Assembly (NCBI GenBank): GCA_002691085.1
Contig: NZGX01000078.1
Location: forward strand, 5,378 to 13,862
Source: Rhodospirillaceae bacterium
Lineage (GTDB): Bacteria > Pseudomonadota > Alphaproteobacteria > Rhodospirillales > Rhodospirillaceae
Length of the DNA stretch: 8,485 nt
Direction: 5' to 3'
Shown here: one piece after another, positions 1-6,078 of the stretch
Numbering within the stretch: the first letter of the stretch is position 1
Layout: the number at the start of each line of letters is the position of its first letter
Position numbers and translations under genes: made by a program
The notes under the pieces: generated by a model
Told to the model about the DNA's origin: nothing
What the model saw: the letters and a program-made list of their open reading frames with translations, nothing else
The model's database searches: none

Positions 1-355
1 CTGACTCTTCAGCTGCGATTCTGAAAGTATCAATTAATCTTGTAACCTCTCCTCTTGAATCTTTTATTGGTTTTCCTGCTTCTATACATAAAGATAATGC
101 CAATTCATCAAATCTTTCTTGAAATCTTTTTACACAATGCATTAATACTTCTTGTTTTTCGAAAGATGCCATAGCAGCCATTGGCTCTGTGGCAGCATCT
201 GCAGCTTCAATTGCCTGTTCAATTATAATGCTATTGGCTAAAGCGACTTTTGTAGCCACCTCGCCTGTAAATTTATCAGTAACAGCTAAATCAGCATTTG
301 GTTGATAAGCCTCATTTGCAAGATAAAGTGGATATTTTTTCTGAAGACTTTCCAT
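1..355 (-). CDS. Aldehyde dehydrogenase family protein, N-terminal part (runs off window)
   Basis: The first 118 codons of an NAD(P)-dependent aldehyde dehydrogenase, which oxidises an aldehyde to the acid or acyl product; the rest lies beyond the left edge. The protein starts MESLQKKYPLYLANEAYQPN, followed by the family's early TDKFTGEVATKVALA stretch (cofactor-domain entry). Later come a helix rich in Ala and Glu and the typical segment LCIEAGKPIKDSRGEVTRLI. The catalytic Cys and Glu are not in the window, so activity cannot be judged. The ATG at 353-355 is the first start in the open frame and is preceded only by a weak AAAGAAA element. The gene follows the TPP enzyme by 33 bp on the same strand, so the two are probably co-transcribed and may act in sequence. 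The substrate is unknown. The family call is firm; the pathway is inference. Confidence 0.88.
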   Translation of the reverse strand, partial: MESLQKKYPLYLANEAYQPNADLAVTDKFTGEVATKVALANSIIIEQAIEAADAATEPMAAMASFEKQEVLMHCVKRFQERFDELALSLCIEAGKPIKDSRGEVTRLIDTFRIAAEES

Positions 356-388
356 ATAAATTTCTTTTTTAATAACCAAATAAATTAA

Positions 389-2035
389 TTAAAGTTTTGC
401 ACTCAATTCTTTAATATCAATGTTTAAAATCTTATCATTTTCAGAATAGTCAACTGGACAATCAATTAGATGTACACCTGGGGTATTCAAGCTTTTATCA
501 ATAATAGATTTTAAACTTTCAGCACTATCTACCCTGTGACCAACTGCACCATAACTTTCAGCATATTTAACAAAATCAGGGTTTCCGAATTCTAGACCCC
601 AGTCGTTAAAGCCCATATTTGCTTGCTTCCATCTTATCATGCCATAACTCGAATCATTTAATATTAGGACAACCATATTTAACTTAAGTCTAACTGCCGT
701 CTCCATTTCCTGACTATTCATCATGAAACCGCCATCACCACAGATTGCGATAACCTTTCTATCAGGATAAAGCATTGCTGAAGCCATTGCTGAAGGCAGA
801 CCTGCCCCCATGGTAGCAAGAGCATTATCTAATAATACGGTATTTGGCATGTTTCCAGGATAGTTTCTTGCAAACCATATCTTATAGACACCATTATCCA
901 ATGCTATTATCCCATTTGATGGCATAGCCTGCCTTATAAGGCTTACCAAAAAAGGCGGGAAAATAGGGAATCTCTTATCTTCTTCAATGGAAATTGTATG
1001 AGCCAATTCTGCTTGGTGATACGAATGTAGCTTATCAAATTCCCAATGACCTTGGGGGATAATTTCTTCTTTCATTTGCCAAATTGCATTAGCTATATCG
1101 CCTATTACTTCAACATGTGGAAAATAAACTGGATCAACTTCTGCAGATTTTGTACTGACATGAATTACTTTTGCACTGTCTTTTTCCATGAAGAAAGGTG
1201 GTTTCTCAATTACATCGTGTCCCACATTAACTATTACATCAGCAGTTTCAATCGCTCTATGTACAAAGTCACCCTTAGATAATGCAGCACATCCAAGGAA
1301 ACCAGGATGTAATTCATCAACAACTCCCTTACCTAATTGTGTGGTAACAAAAGGAATATTTGTCTTCTCAATAAACTGCATAAGCATTCTACTAGTCATT
1401 GTTCGATTTGCTCCAGCTCCAATGACAAGTAATGGCGAAATACCTTTTTCAAGAAGTTTTACAGCCTCCTTGACTGATTTAAATTCCGCCACGGGCCTTC
1501 TCACCATGCTTCTTGAAAGAGGAGAACTGTTTGTTTGCTCATCAGCAATATCTTCAGGTAACTCCAGGTGAACTGCACCTGGCTTTTCTTCCTCTGCCAA
1601 ACGAAAAGCCTCTCTTACTCTTGAGGGTATATTATCTGCAGAGGCTAGCTGATGAGTATATTTCGTGATTGGTAACATCATATCGACAACATCTAAGATC
1701 TGGAATCGACCTTGCTTGGAACTTTTTATTGGTTTTTGACCAGTTATCATCAACATCGGCATTCCGCCTAGTTGAGCATATGCCGCTGCAGTAACAAGAT
1801 TTGTAGCCCCTGGACCAAGTGTTGCAAGACACACGCCCGCTTTTCCTGTATGTCTTCCGTAAGTTGCCGCCATGAAGCCTGCGCCTTGTTCATGACGAGT
1901 TAATATAAGTTTGATTTTTTTTGACCTTGATAAGCTATCTAAAAAATCTAGGTTTTCCTCCCCAGGCACTCCGAACACATATTCCACGCCTTCCTCTTCT
2001 AAACAGGATATTAAAAGGTCTGATGCTTTAGTCAT
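389..2035 (-). CDS. Acetolactate synthase-like TPP-dependent enzyme (AlsS/IlvB family)
   Basis: A 548-aa thiamine-diphosphate enzyme, usual length for the family and probably cytosolic. The N-terminal Pyr domain has FGVPGEENLD (21-30) and RHEQ, whose Glu49 is the cofactor-activating glutamate. GLPG-type turns follow in ATLGPGATN (71-79). The central domain has VGHDVIEKPP (271-280), close to the VGYDPIE segment of catabolic AlsS and unlike the RFDDR segment of FAD-binding biosynthetic AHAS. The C-terminal PP domain carries the diphosphate/Mg motif GDGGFMMNSQE (433-443) to ND (460-461). No regulatory small subunit gene is adjacent, which also fits the AlsS type. Acetolactate synthesis from two pyruvates is the family default; a 2-oxo-acid decarboxylase feeding the downstream aldehyde dehydrogenase is an alternative. 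The start ATG has only a weak AAAGA behind it, but matches family N-termini. Confidence 0.88.
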   Translation of the reverse strand: MTKASDLLISCLEEEGVEYVFGVPGEENLDFLDSLSRSKKIKLILTRHEQGAGFMAATYGRHTGKAGVCLATLGPGATNLVTAAAYAQLGGMPMLMITGQKPIKSSKQGRFQILDVVDMMLPITKYTHQLASADNIPSRVREAFRLAEEEKPGAVHLELPEDIADEQTNSSPLSRSMVRRPVAEFKSVKEAVKLLEKGISPLLVIGAGANRTMTSRMLMQFIEKTNIPFVTTQLGKGVVDELHPGFLGCAALSKGDFVHRAIETADVIVNVGHDVIEKPPFFMEKDSAKVIHVSTKSAEVDPVYFPHVEVIGDIANAIWQMKEEIIPQGHWEFDKLHSYHQAELAHTISIEEDKRFPIFPPFLVSLIRQAMPSNGIIALDNGVYKIWFARNYPGNMPNTVLLDNALATMGAGLPSAMASAMLYPDRKVIAICGDGGFMMNSQEMETAVRLKLNMVVLILNDSSYGMIRWKQANMGFNDWGLEFGNPDFVKYAESYGAVGHRVDSAESLKSIIDKSLNTPGVHLIDCPVDYSENDKILNIDIKELSAKL

Positions 2036-2193
2036 TTTTAATTCTTTCAGATATTTATATAATAAATAGGAAGTAACAACGAAAAATTATTTAATTCGTC
2101 AGATTCTAATTCATATCCATTATTAGGATAATTTCAGCAAATAAAGAAGGTAAATTTTCGATAAATTTCATGATTTAGGCCAAATTATTGTTA

Positions 2194-2316
2194 TTATTTG
2201 ACAAAATCAATTTTCATTTTGTTATTATTTACTCTAAATACACCAACTTCACCATGCGAAACTTATACCTAGTTTTCCCTAGATTTTAGTAGAAGATTAG
2301 TATCATTTAGGTATTC
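2194..2316 (-). pseudogene. Decayed paralogue of the small gene at 2406-2729 (C-terminal remnant)
   Basis: Read on the minus strand, in frame with the TAA at 2194-2196, this stretch gives VSHGEVGVFRVNNNKMK then IDFVK-stop. The intact neighbour ends LNHGDIKSFTVNNNKIK then LDFIDQ-stop. Over the 19 codons from His (2254-2256) I count 11 identical residues, and most differences are conservative. Upstream the frame continues as LLKSREN, aligned to MLKTQGH. Two stop codons then sit exactly opposite sense codons of the intact gene: TAG (2269-2271) opposite TGG, and TAA (2263-2265) opposite CAA. Both are one-base nonsense changes. Weaker ungapped similarity can be followed through the palindrome to about 2364, where another in-frame TGA lies. 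No start codon or upstream half is recognisable. This points to an old tandem duplication with one copy dead. Confidence 0.72.
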
Positions 2317-2370
2317 TATTGAGTGTATCTCATTTTTCTTAGGTGTAAGAAAAATGAGATACACTCAATA
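2317..2370. repeat. Perfect 25-bp inverted repeat with 4-nt loop
   Basis: The arm 2317-2341 (begins TATTGAGTGTATCTC) is the exact reverse complement of the arm 2346-2370, around the loop GGTG at 2342-2345. The next outward pair (2316/2371) is a mismatch. In RNA it would form an uninterrupted 25-bp stem. It lies 35 bp past the stop of the small gene at 2406-2729 and could end or protect that transcript. However, the stem is AT-rich and has no clean T-tract after it on either strand, so it is not a textbook intrinsic terminator. It overlaps the upstream end of the decayed paralogue. Exact arm identity suggests recent formation or active maintenance. Confidence 0.9.
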
Positions 2371-2380
2371 AATAAAATAT

Positions 2381-2401
2381 TTATTTTTCCAAGAAAAATA
2401 A
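2381..2401. repeat. AT-rich 9-bp hairpin just past the small gene's stop
   Basis: TTATTTTTC (2381-2389) and GAAAAATAA (2393-2401) are exact reverse complements around a 3-nt loop. It begins 4 bp beyond the stop codon of the small gene, and on the minus strand is followed by a T-rich run. It could be a weak terminator or a 3' end-protecting structure for that gene. The stem holds a single G-C pair, so it may be only low-complexity sequence. Confidence 0.4.
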
Positions 2402-2405
2402 TTAC

Positions 2406-2729
2406 TTATTGGTCGATAAAATCAAGTTTAATTTTATTATTATTGACAGTAAAAGATTTAATGTCTCCATGGTTTAATTGAATCCAATGACCTTGAGTTT
2501 TCAGCATATCAATAGATTCTTTGATGGATTCATTATAGTGCTTTTCAAAATCTTTTTTATTTTCATAAATAAAAACGACTATTCCTGTATTTTCACTTAT
2601 ATCAACTCTATATCTCATCAATATGCCAAGTTCATCACCTTTTTCCTTAGCAAGGGTATCTGAATATGAGGAGAGCACTTCCATAGATTTTTTACTCTCA
2701 AACTCAACTTTTGATAAACAAAAATACAT
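2406..2729 (-). CDS. Uncharacterised 107-aa protein
   Basis: I do not recognise this protein. It is short and probably cytosolic, with no signal peptide or membrane segment. Beta-strand-like runs (MYFCLSKVEF at 1-10, ILMRYRVDI, GIVVFIYE) alternate with charged helical segments (KSMEVLSSYSDTLAKEK, then KKDFEKHYNESIKESIDMLK). This order resembles a small ferredoxin-like or dimeric alpha/beta-barrel domain, but that is fold-level guesswork. The C-terminus is VNNNKIK then LDFIDQ. The start is supported by AGGA (2736-2739) six bases before the ATG at 2727-2729. That Shine-Dalgarno lies in a hairpin stem. The gene starts 41 bp after the tRNA 3' end with no clear terminator between, so co-transcription is possible. 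A decayed copy of its C-terminal half lies 150-210 bp downstream, which supports it as a real gene. Confidence 0.75.
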   Translation of the reverse strand: MYFCLSKVEFESKKSMEVLSSYSDTLAKEKGDELGILMRYRVDISENTGIVVFIYENKKDFEKHYNESIKESIDMLKTQGHWIQLNHGDIKSFTVNNNKIKLDFIDQ

Positions 2730-2763
2730 ATTTAATCCTTTTTTTGGATTAAATAATCCAAAA
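2729..2763 (-). promoter_or_regulatory. Two mutually exclusive hairpins over the ribosome binding site
   Basis: On the minus strand, between the tRNA and the small gene, one hairpin pairs TATTTAATCC (2729-2738 as read on plus) with GGATTAAATA (2746-2755) around a 7-nt loop, burying the AGGA Shine-Dalgarno. A second pairs 2742-2750 with 2755-2763 (9 bp, 4-nt loop) and leaves the Shine-Dalgarno free. Both need 2746-2750, so only one can form at a time. This layout is like a translational on/off switch, but the stems are AT-rich and no ligand, leader peptide or protein site is visible. Confidence 0.35.
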
Positions 2764-2770
2764 TAGATGA

Positions 2771-2847
2771 TGGTGGGCCCGGCAGGACTCGAACCTGCGA
2801 CCAGACCGTTATGAGCGGCCTGCTCTAACCAACTGAGCTACAGGCCC
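2771..2847 (-). tRNA. tRNA with CAT anticodon, probably tRNA-Ile2 (lysidine type)
   Basis: A 77-nt cloverleaf including an encoded CCA (2771-2773). The acceptor stem GGGCCTG/CGGGCCC has 7 bp including one T-G wobble. It has a D-arm GCTC/GAGC, an anticodon stem GGCCG/CGGTC around the loop CTCATAA (anticodon at 2811-2813), and a T-arm GCAGG/CCTGC with loop TTCGAGT. Position 1-72 is a G-C pair, which argues against initiator tRNA. The GGGCC/GGCCC acceptor, with C4-G69 and C5-G68, matches tRNA-Ile2, whose anticodon C34 is converted to lysidine by TilS so that it reads AUA. Alphaproteobacterial elongator tRNA-Met usually has a different acceptor stem (GGCGG type). The tRNA call is near certain; the Ile2 identity is strong but inferred. 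Confidence 0.95.
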
Positions 2848-2862
2848 CACTGATTTACAGAT

Positions 2863-2891
2863 ACTTTATGGTATCAATTAAAATAATTCAA
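2863..2891 (-). promoter_or_regulatory. Candidate promoter for the tRNA gene
   Basis: On the minus strand TTGAAT (2886-2891) and TAAAGT (2863-2868) are spaced by 17 bp, each matching four of six consensus bases of a housekeeping sigma promoter. The -10 box ends 15 bp before the tRNA's first base, a normal distance. A short GATAC/GTATC inverted repeat (2860-2864, 2871-2875) overlaps the -10. In such AT-rich sequence chance matches are common. Confidence 0.35.
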
Positions 2892-2895
2892 AACG

Positions 2896-2907
2896 AATCT
2901 ATAGATT
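2896..2907. repeat. 12-bp perfect palindrome between divergent genes
   Basis: AATCTATAGATT is its own reverse complement. It sits just upstream of the candidate tRNA promoter and about 80 bp before the hydrolase start, in the 142-bp region between two divergent genes. Dyad symmetry there could be a regulator operator; no protein is identified. Confidence 0.4.
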
Positions 2908-2939
2908 AATGACAAAATATATTTATCGTGTAACATTAC

Positions 2940-2955
2940 TTTATACAAGTATAAA
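2940..2955. repeat. Inverted repeat upstream of the hydrolase gene
   Basis: TTTATAC and GTATAAA are exact reverse complements separated by AA, 34 bp before the hydrolase ATG. It may be an operator or overlap a -10 region (it contains TATACA). No well-spaced -35 box is visible. Low-complexity AT sequence makes chance plausible. Confidence 0.35.
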
Positions 2956-2989
2956 TCATTGAAAGTAATAGGATATATTTTGTCTTTAG

Positions 2990-3952
2990 ATGAGATTAAC
3001 AAACAAATCAACCATCATGAATAAAAATACAATTTCAAGACGGACTATTCTCTTATTCTCAAAGTTTATCTTTTTTTTAGGTATATTTGGAACAAAAGAT
3101 ACATTGGGCAAAAATCATTTAGGGAAAAATAATATGGGGAATAATTTATCATTAAAATTAAAAAAAGGTTACGGAGATGGATCAAATGGTCAAATACACT
3201 ATCGTTATGTTGATTCAAATAAAAAAGATAAGCTACCTCTAGTTTGCCTTCATCCAAGTCCCATATCCAGCATTGTTTACGATAATTGGCTTTTAGAAAT
3301 GGGAAAGGATCGTTCTGCCATTGCACCTGACACGCCAGGTTATGGCGGGTCTTACACTCCAAATGAACCTCCAAAAATTGAAGACCTTGCAGACTCAATG
3401 ATTGCATTTTTTGATTATCTTGGTTTAGATCAGGTAGATATCATGGGTTATCATACCGGCTCACTTACTTCAGCTGACTTGGCACTAAGATATCCTGATA
3501 GAATTAGAAAAATAATAATGATCTCTGCACCTATTTTTAATGAAAAGATTATAAATGAATATAGCAAAAGGATTTACAATCCCGCCCCTTCCTTTGTCGA
3601 TATACTTGATCAAACTTCAAAAAATATAAAAGAAAAAGGTAAAGATATGTTTAGAGATGTACCAACAGACGATAGGTACGCAGACTTTAGCATTGAACGT
3701 ATTAGACACTACAGAACAAGCAACTGGGGGTTTAGAGCTGCTTTTGCTTATAACCTAAAAGAAACTTTACCAAAAATAGAACAGCCCATCTTGATTTTGA
3801 ATCCTGAAGATGATTTGTGGGAACTCACACCCCAAGCAAAACCATTTCTAAACAACGGACATATACATGATTTACCTGGCTGGACTCACGGTCATTTAGA
3901 TGCTTATACCCAAGAAATGGCAGTTATTGTAAGAGATTTTTTGGATAATTAG
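2990..3952 (+). CDS. Alpha/beta hydrolase with Tat-like signal and variant nucleophile site
   Basis: A 320-aa alpha/beta-hydrolase-fold protein. The N-terminus has a twin-arginine-like motif SRRTILL (16-22) followed by the hydrophobic run FSKFIFFLGIFG, suggesting Tat export or anchoring. The hydrolase core begins near 65. HPSP (88-91) sits at the oxyanion position, and DTPGYGGS (114-121) is typical. GYHTG (153-157) occupies the nucleophile elbow, placing His155 where G-x-S-x-G has serine. The acid is in NPEDDLW (Asp274 or Asp275), and WTHGH (His300 or His302) supplies the catalytic histidine. The start is uncertain: ATG 2990 and ATG 3017 both keep the RR motif and neither has a Shine-Dalgarno. 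An ATG at 3134 would give a leaderless core. It converges on rpoD, 2 bp away. Substrate unknown. Confidence 0.82.
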   Translation: MRLTNKSTIMNKNTISRRTILLFSKFIFFLGIFGTKDTLGKNHLGKNNMGNNLSLKLKKGYGDGSNGQIHYRYVDSNKKDKLPLVCLHPSPISSIVYDNWLLEMGKDRSAIAPDTPGYGGSYTPNEPPKIEDLADSMIAFFDYLGLDQVDIMGYHTGSLTSADLALRYPDRIRKIIMISAPIFNEKIINEYSKRIYNPAPSFVDILDQTSKNIKEKGKDMFRDVPTDDRYADFSIERIRHYRTSNWGFRAAFAYNLKETLPKIEQPILILNPEDDLWELTPQAKPFLNNGHIHDLPGWTHGHLDAYTQEMAVIVRDFLDN

Positions 3953-3969
3953 CTCTAACTATCCAAAAA
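3938..3969. repeat. Inverted repeat spanning both stop codons of convergent genes
   Basis: TTTTTGGATAATTAG (3938-3952) and CTAACTATCCAAAAA (3955-3969) are reverse complements with one mismatch (3948/3959), around a 2-bp centre. Each arm encodes the last residues and stop of one gene: FLDN-stop of the hydrolase and FLDS-stop of RpoD. A hairpin could form in both transcripts and mark the shared 3' end. The runs are T before and A after the stem, the reverse of a standard intrinsic terminator, so termination is only a possibility. Confidence 0.7.
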
Positions 3970-5991
3970 GCTTCTAAGTTTTCTCGACCTACTGGGATGC
4001 TTTAATTTCCTTAATGCCTTTGCCTCAATTTGCCGAATCCTCTCTCTGGTTACAGAAAATTGTTGACCAACTTCTTCTAGAGTATGATCGGTATTCATTC
4101 CAATACCAAACCTCATCCTGAGAACTCTCTCTTCCCTAGCAGTCAAACTTGCTAAAACTCTTGTTGTTGTCTCTCTAAGATTACCATGTATTGCTGCATC
4201 AATGGGTTGAACTGCATTTTTATCTTCAATAAAATCACCTAAGTGACTATCATCTTCATCTCCAACAGGCGTTTCAAGAGAAATTGGCTCCTTGGCGATT
4301 TTTAATACTTTCCTAACTTTATCTAATGGCATTTGAAGTTTAGCAGATAATTCCTCTGGTGTTGGCTCTCTTCCAATTTCATGGAGCATTTGTCTTGAGG
4401 TTCTCACTAGCTTATTTATAGTTTCAATCATATGCACAGGAATTCTGATAGTCCTAGCTTGGTCAGCTATAGACCGAGTAATAGCTTGCCTAATCCACCA
4501 CGTTGCATATGTTGAAAATTTATAACCTCTTCGATATTCAAATTTATCAACAGCCTTCATTAATCCAATATTTCCCTCCTGAATAAGATCAAGAAATTGA
4601 AGGCCCCTATTGGTATATTTTTTTGCTATGGAAATGACTAACCTTAGATTTGCTTCAATCATCTCTTGTTTTGCTTTTGAAGCTTCTCTCTCACCTTTTT
4701 GTACTGTTGATACAACTGCTCTTAATTCAGTTATTGAAAGACCCGAAACCCTGGATATATCTCCAACACCAGATCTAACATCATTTATTTCTTCTGAATA
4801 ATTATTGGTAAATTCTTTCCACCCCTTAAGAGAAATTTTCTTTACTTTATCAAACCATTTAGGATCAAGCTCACTTCCATAATATTCTTTTAAAAAACTA
4901 TCTCTCTTAATCTTAGATTTAGTTGCTAATTTAAACAGTGAACCTTCCATTTTTAGCAATGATCTATTTAAATCTCCCATTTGCTCAACTAAGAAATCTA
5001 TCTTTGAATTATTAAGATAGATACCTGACATTAAATCAATTAAATCTGATTTATATTTTATATATTTCTTATCTAAAGAAGCACTTACTTGGCCTCCCAA
5101 TTTTATTTCATCTAATCGTTGGTCTTGTAATCGGCTCATTTTTGAATAAATTTTAGAGATTTTTGCAAAAGATGTTGTAAGCTTTGGTAATAATTCAGCC
5201 TCCATAGTAGCTAATGAGACACCAGCCTCCTCATTCTCATCGTCAGAAATTTCATCTGACAAACTATCCCCCAAGCCTTCATCATTGTTATCTTTATTAT
5301 CAGAATCGCCATTCAACTCCTCAGAATTCTTCTTTATTTTACTATCATCAACTACTGACTTCTGCTTTGAACGTTTAAACCCAATTGTTGAAGAAATATT
5401 GTCAATAATAGATGGTTGACTAGGAGTATCTGAAACGAATGTATAGCAAGCTTCAAGGTCAACTATATCTCTAAGTAACATTTTACCATCATCAAGAGCC
5501 TGATACCAATTTACAAGTGATTCTATGGTAAGTGGATAATTAAAAATACCACCAATCATCATCTTTCTTCCTGCTTCTATCCTCTTGGCTATCGCTATCT
5601 CTCCTTCTCGAGATAAAAGCTCAACGGAACCCATTTCTCTCAAATACATCCTTACAGGATCATCAGTCCTACCAACATCAGTTGCTGACAAATTACCTTT
5701 TTCAGCAACTTCAGGTGAAACAGCAGTTGATTTATTTTCCTGACCCTCAATATCTTCTTGGTCATCTTCATCAACGACATTAATTCCCATTTCAGATAAA
5801 AGGGACAAAACATCTTCTATTTGCTCAGATGACATTTTCTCCGAGGGTAATGCCTCATTAAGCTGCTCATAGGTTAAATAACCTTTTGTTTTACCCCGTT
5901 GTATTAATTCTTTAACCAACTCATTAGAAGAATCAATCAAAGGACTTTCATCCGATTTATTTGTGGTTTTAGCTGCGGCCTTGGGAGCCAT
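3955..5991 (-). CDS. rpoD: RNA polymerase sigma-70 factor RpoD (housekeeping)
   Basis: The primary sigma factor, directing RNA polymerase to most promoters; 678 aa, normal for alphaproteobacteria. Region 1.1 is at about 18-75 (LIQRGKTKGYLTYEQLNEAL). Region 1.2 is at 108-142 (GRTDDPVRMYLREMG). A long non-conserved region spans about 143-435 with an acidic, Asn/Ser-rich stretch near 223-256. Region 2 runs from about 446, with RLVISIAKKYTNRGLQF and the melting/-10 segment YKFSTYATWWIRQAITR (490-506). Region 3 has IRIPVHM; the 4.2 helix-turn-helix is TLEEVGQQFSVTRERIRQIE (637-656). The ending SRSRKLRSFLDS is alphaproteobacterial. The Shine-Dalgarno AGGAAAGG (6001-6008) lies 9 bases before the ATG. 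It is last of three genes, 87 bp after dnaG; that gap may hold an extra promoter, but I see none that is convincing. Confidence 0.98.
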   Translation of the reverse strand: MAPKAAAKTTNKSDESPLIDSSNELVKELIQRGKTKGYLTYEQLNEALPSEKMSSEQIEDVLSLLSEMGINVVDEDDQEDIEGQENKSTAVSPEVAEKGNLSATDVGRTDDPVRMYLREMGSVELLSREGEIAIAKRIEAGRKMMIGGIFNYPLTIESLVNWYQALDDGKMLLRDIVDLEACYTFVSDTPSQPSIIDNISSTIGFKRSKQKSVVDDSKIKKNSEELNGDSDNKDNNDEGLGDSLSDEISDDENEEAGVSLATMEAELLPKLTTSFAKISKIYSKMSRLQDQRLDEIKLGGQVSASLDKKYIKYKSDLIDLMSGIYLNNSKIDFLVEQMGDLNRSLLKMEGSLFKLATKSKIKRDSFLKEYYGSELDPKWFDKVKKISLKGWKEFTNNYSEEINDVRSGVGDISRVSGLSITELRAVVSTVQKGEREASKAKQEMIEANLRLVISIAKKYTNRGLQFLDLIQEGNIGLMKAVDKFEYRRGYKFSTYATWWIRQAITRSIADQARTIRIPVHMIETINKLVRTSRQMLHEIGREPTPEELSAKLQMPLDKVRKVLKIAKEPISLETPVGDEDDSHLGDFIEDKNAVQPIDAAIHGNLRETTTRVLASLTAREERVLRMRFGIGMNTDHTLEEVGQQFSVTRERIRQIEAKALRKLKHPSRSRKLRSFLDS

Positions 5992-6078
5992 AAACGCATA
6001 CCTTTCCTAATCTAAATATTAATTATTTTTGGTAACTTTGAGAGAAAATCAAATTTAATCCAATACTCTTTATATTTT

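Noticed and set aside
1046..1571. Plus-strand open frames of 78 and 127 codons inside the TPP enzyme gene
   Set aside because: They lie wholly antisense to a well-conserved enzyme, show no family features or ribosome sites, and are expected by chance.
1632..1832. 66-codon minus-strand open frame in another frame of the TPP enzyme gene
   Set aside because: A frame shadow of a conserved coding region with no independent signals.
2188..2230. Direct repeat TTGTTATTATTT at 2188-2199 and 2219-2230
   Set aside because: Low-complexity AT sequence; the second copy codes the Asn-Asn-Asn run of the decayed paralogue and the first follows its stop, so no functional repeat is needed.
2036..2771. Integrative element inserted at the tRNA 3' end
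   Set aside because: No second copy of the tRNA 3' end is visible in the window and there is no integrase or phage gene; tandem duplication explains the zone better.
3066..3407. 113-codon minus-strand open frame opposite the hydrolase
   Set aside because: It is antisense to a gene with clear hydrolase motifs and its predicted protein resembles nothing known.
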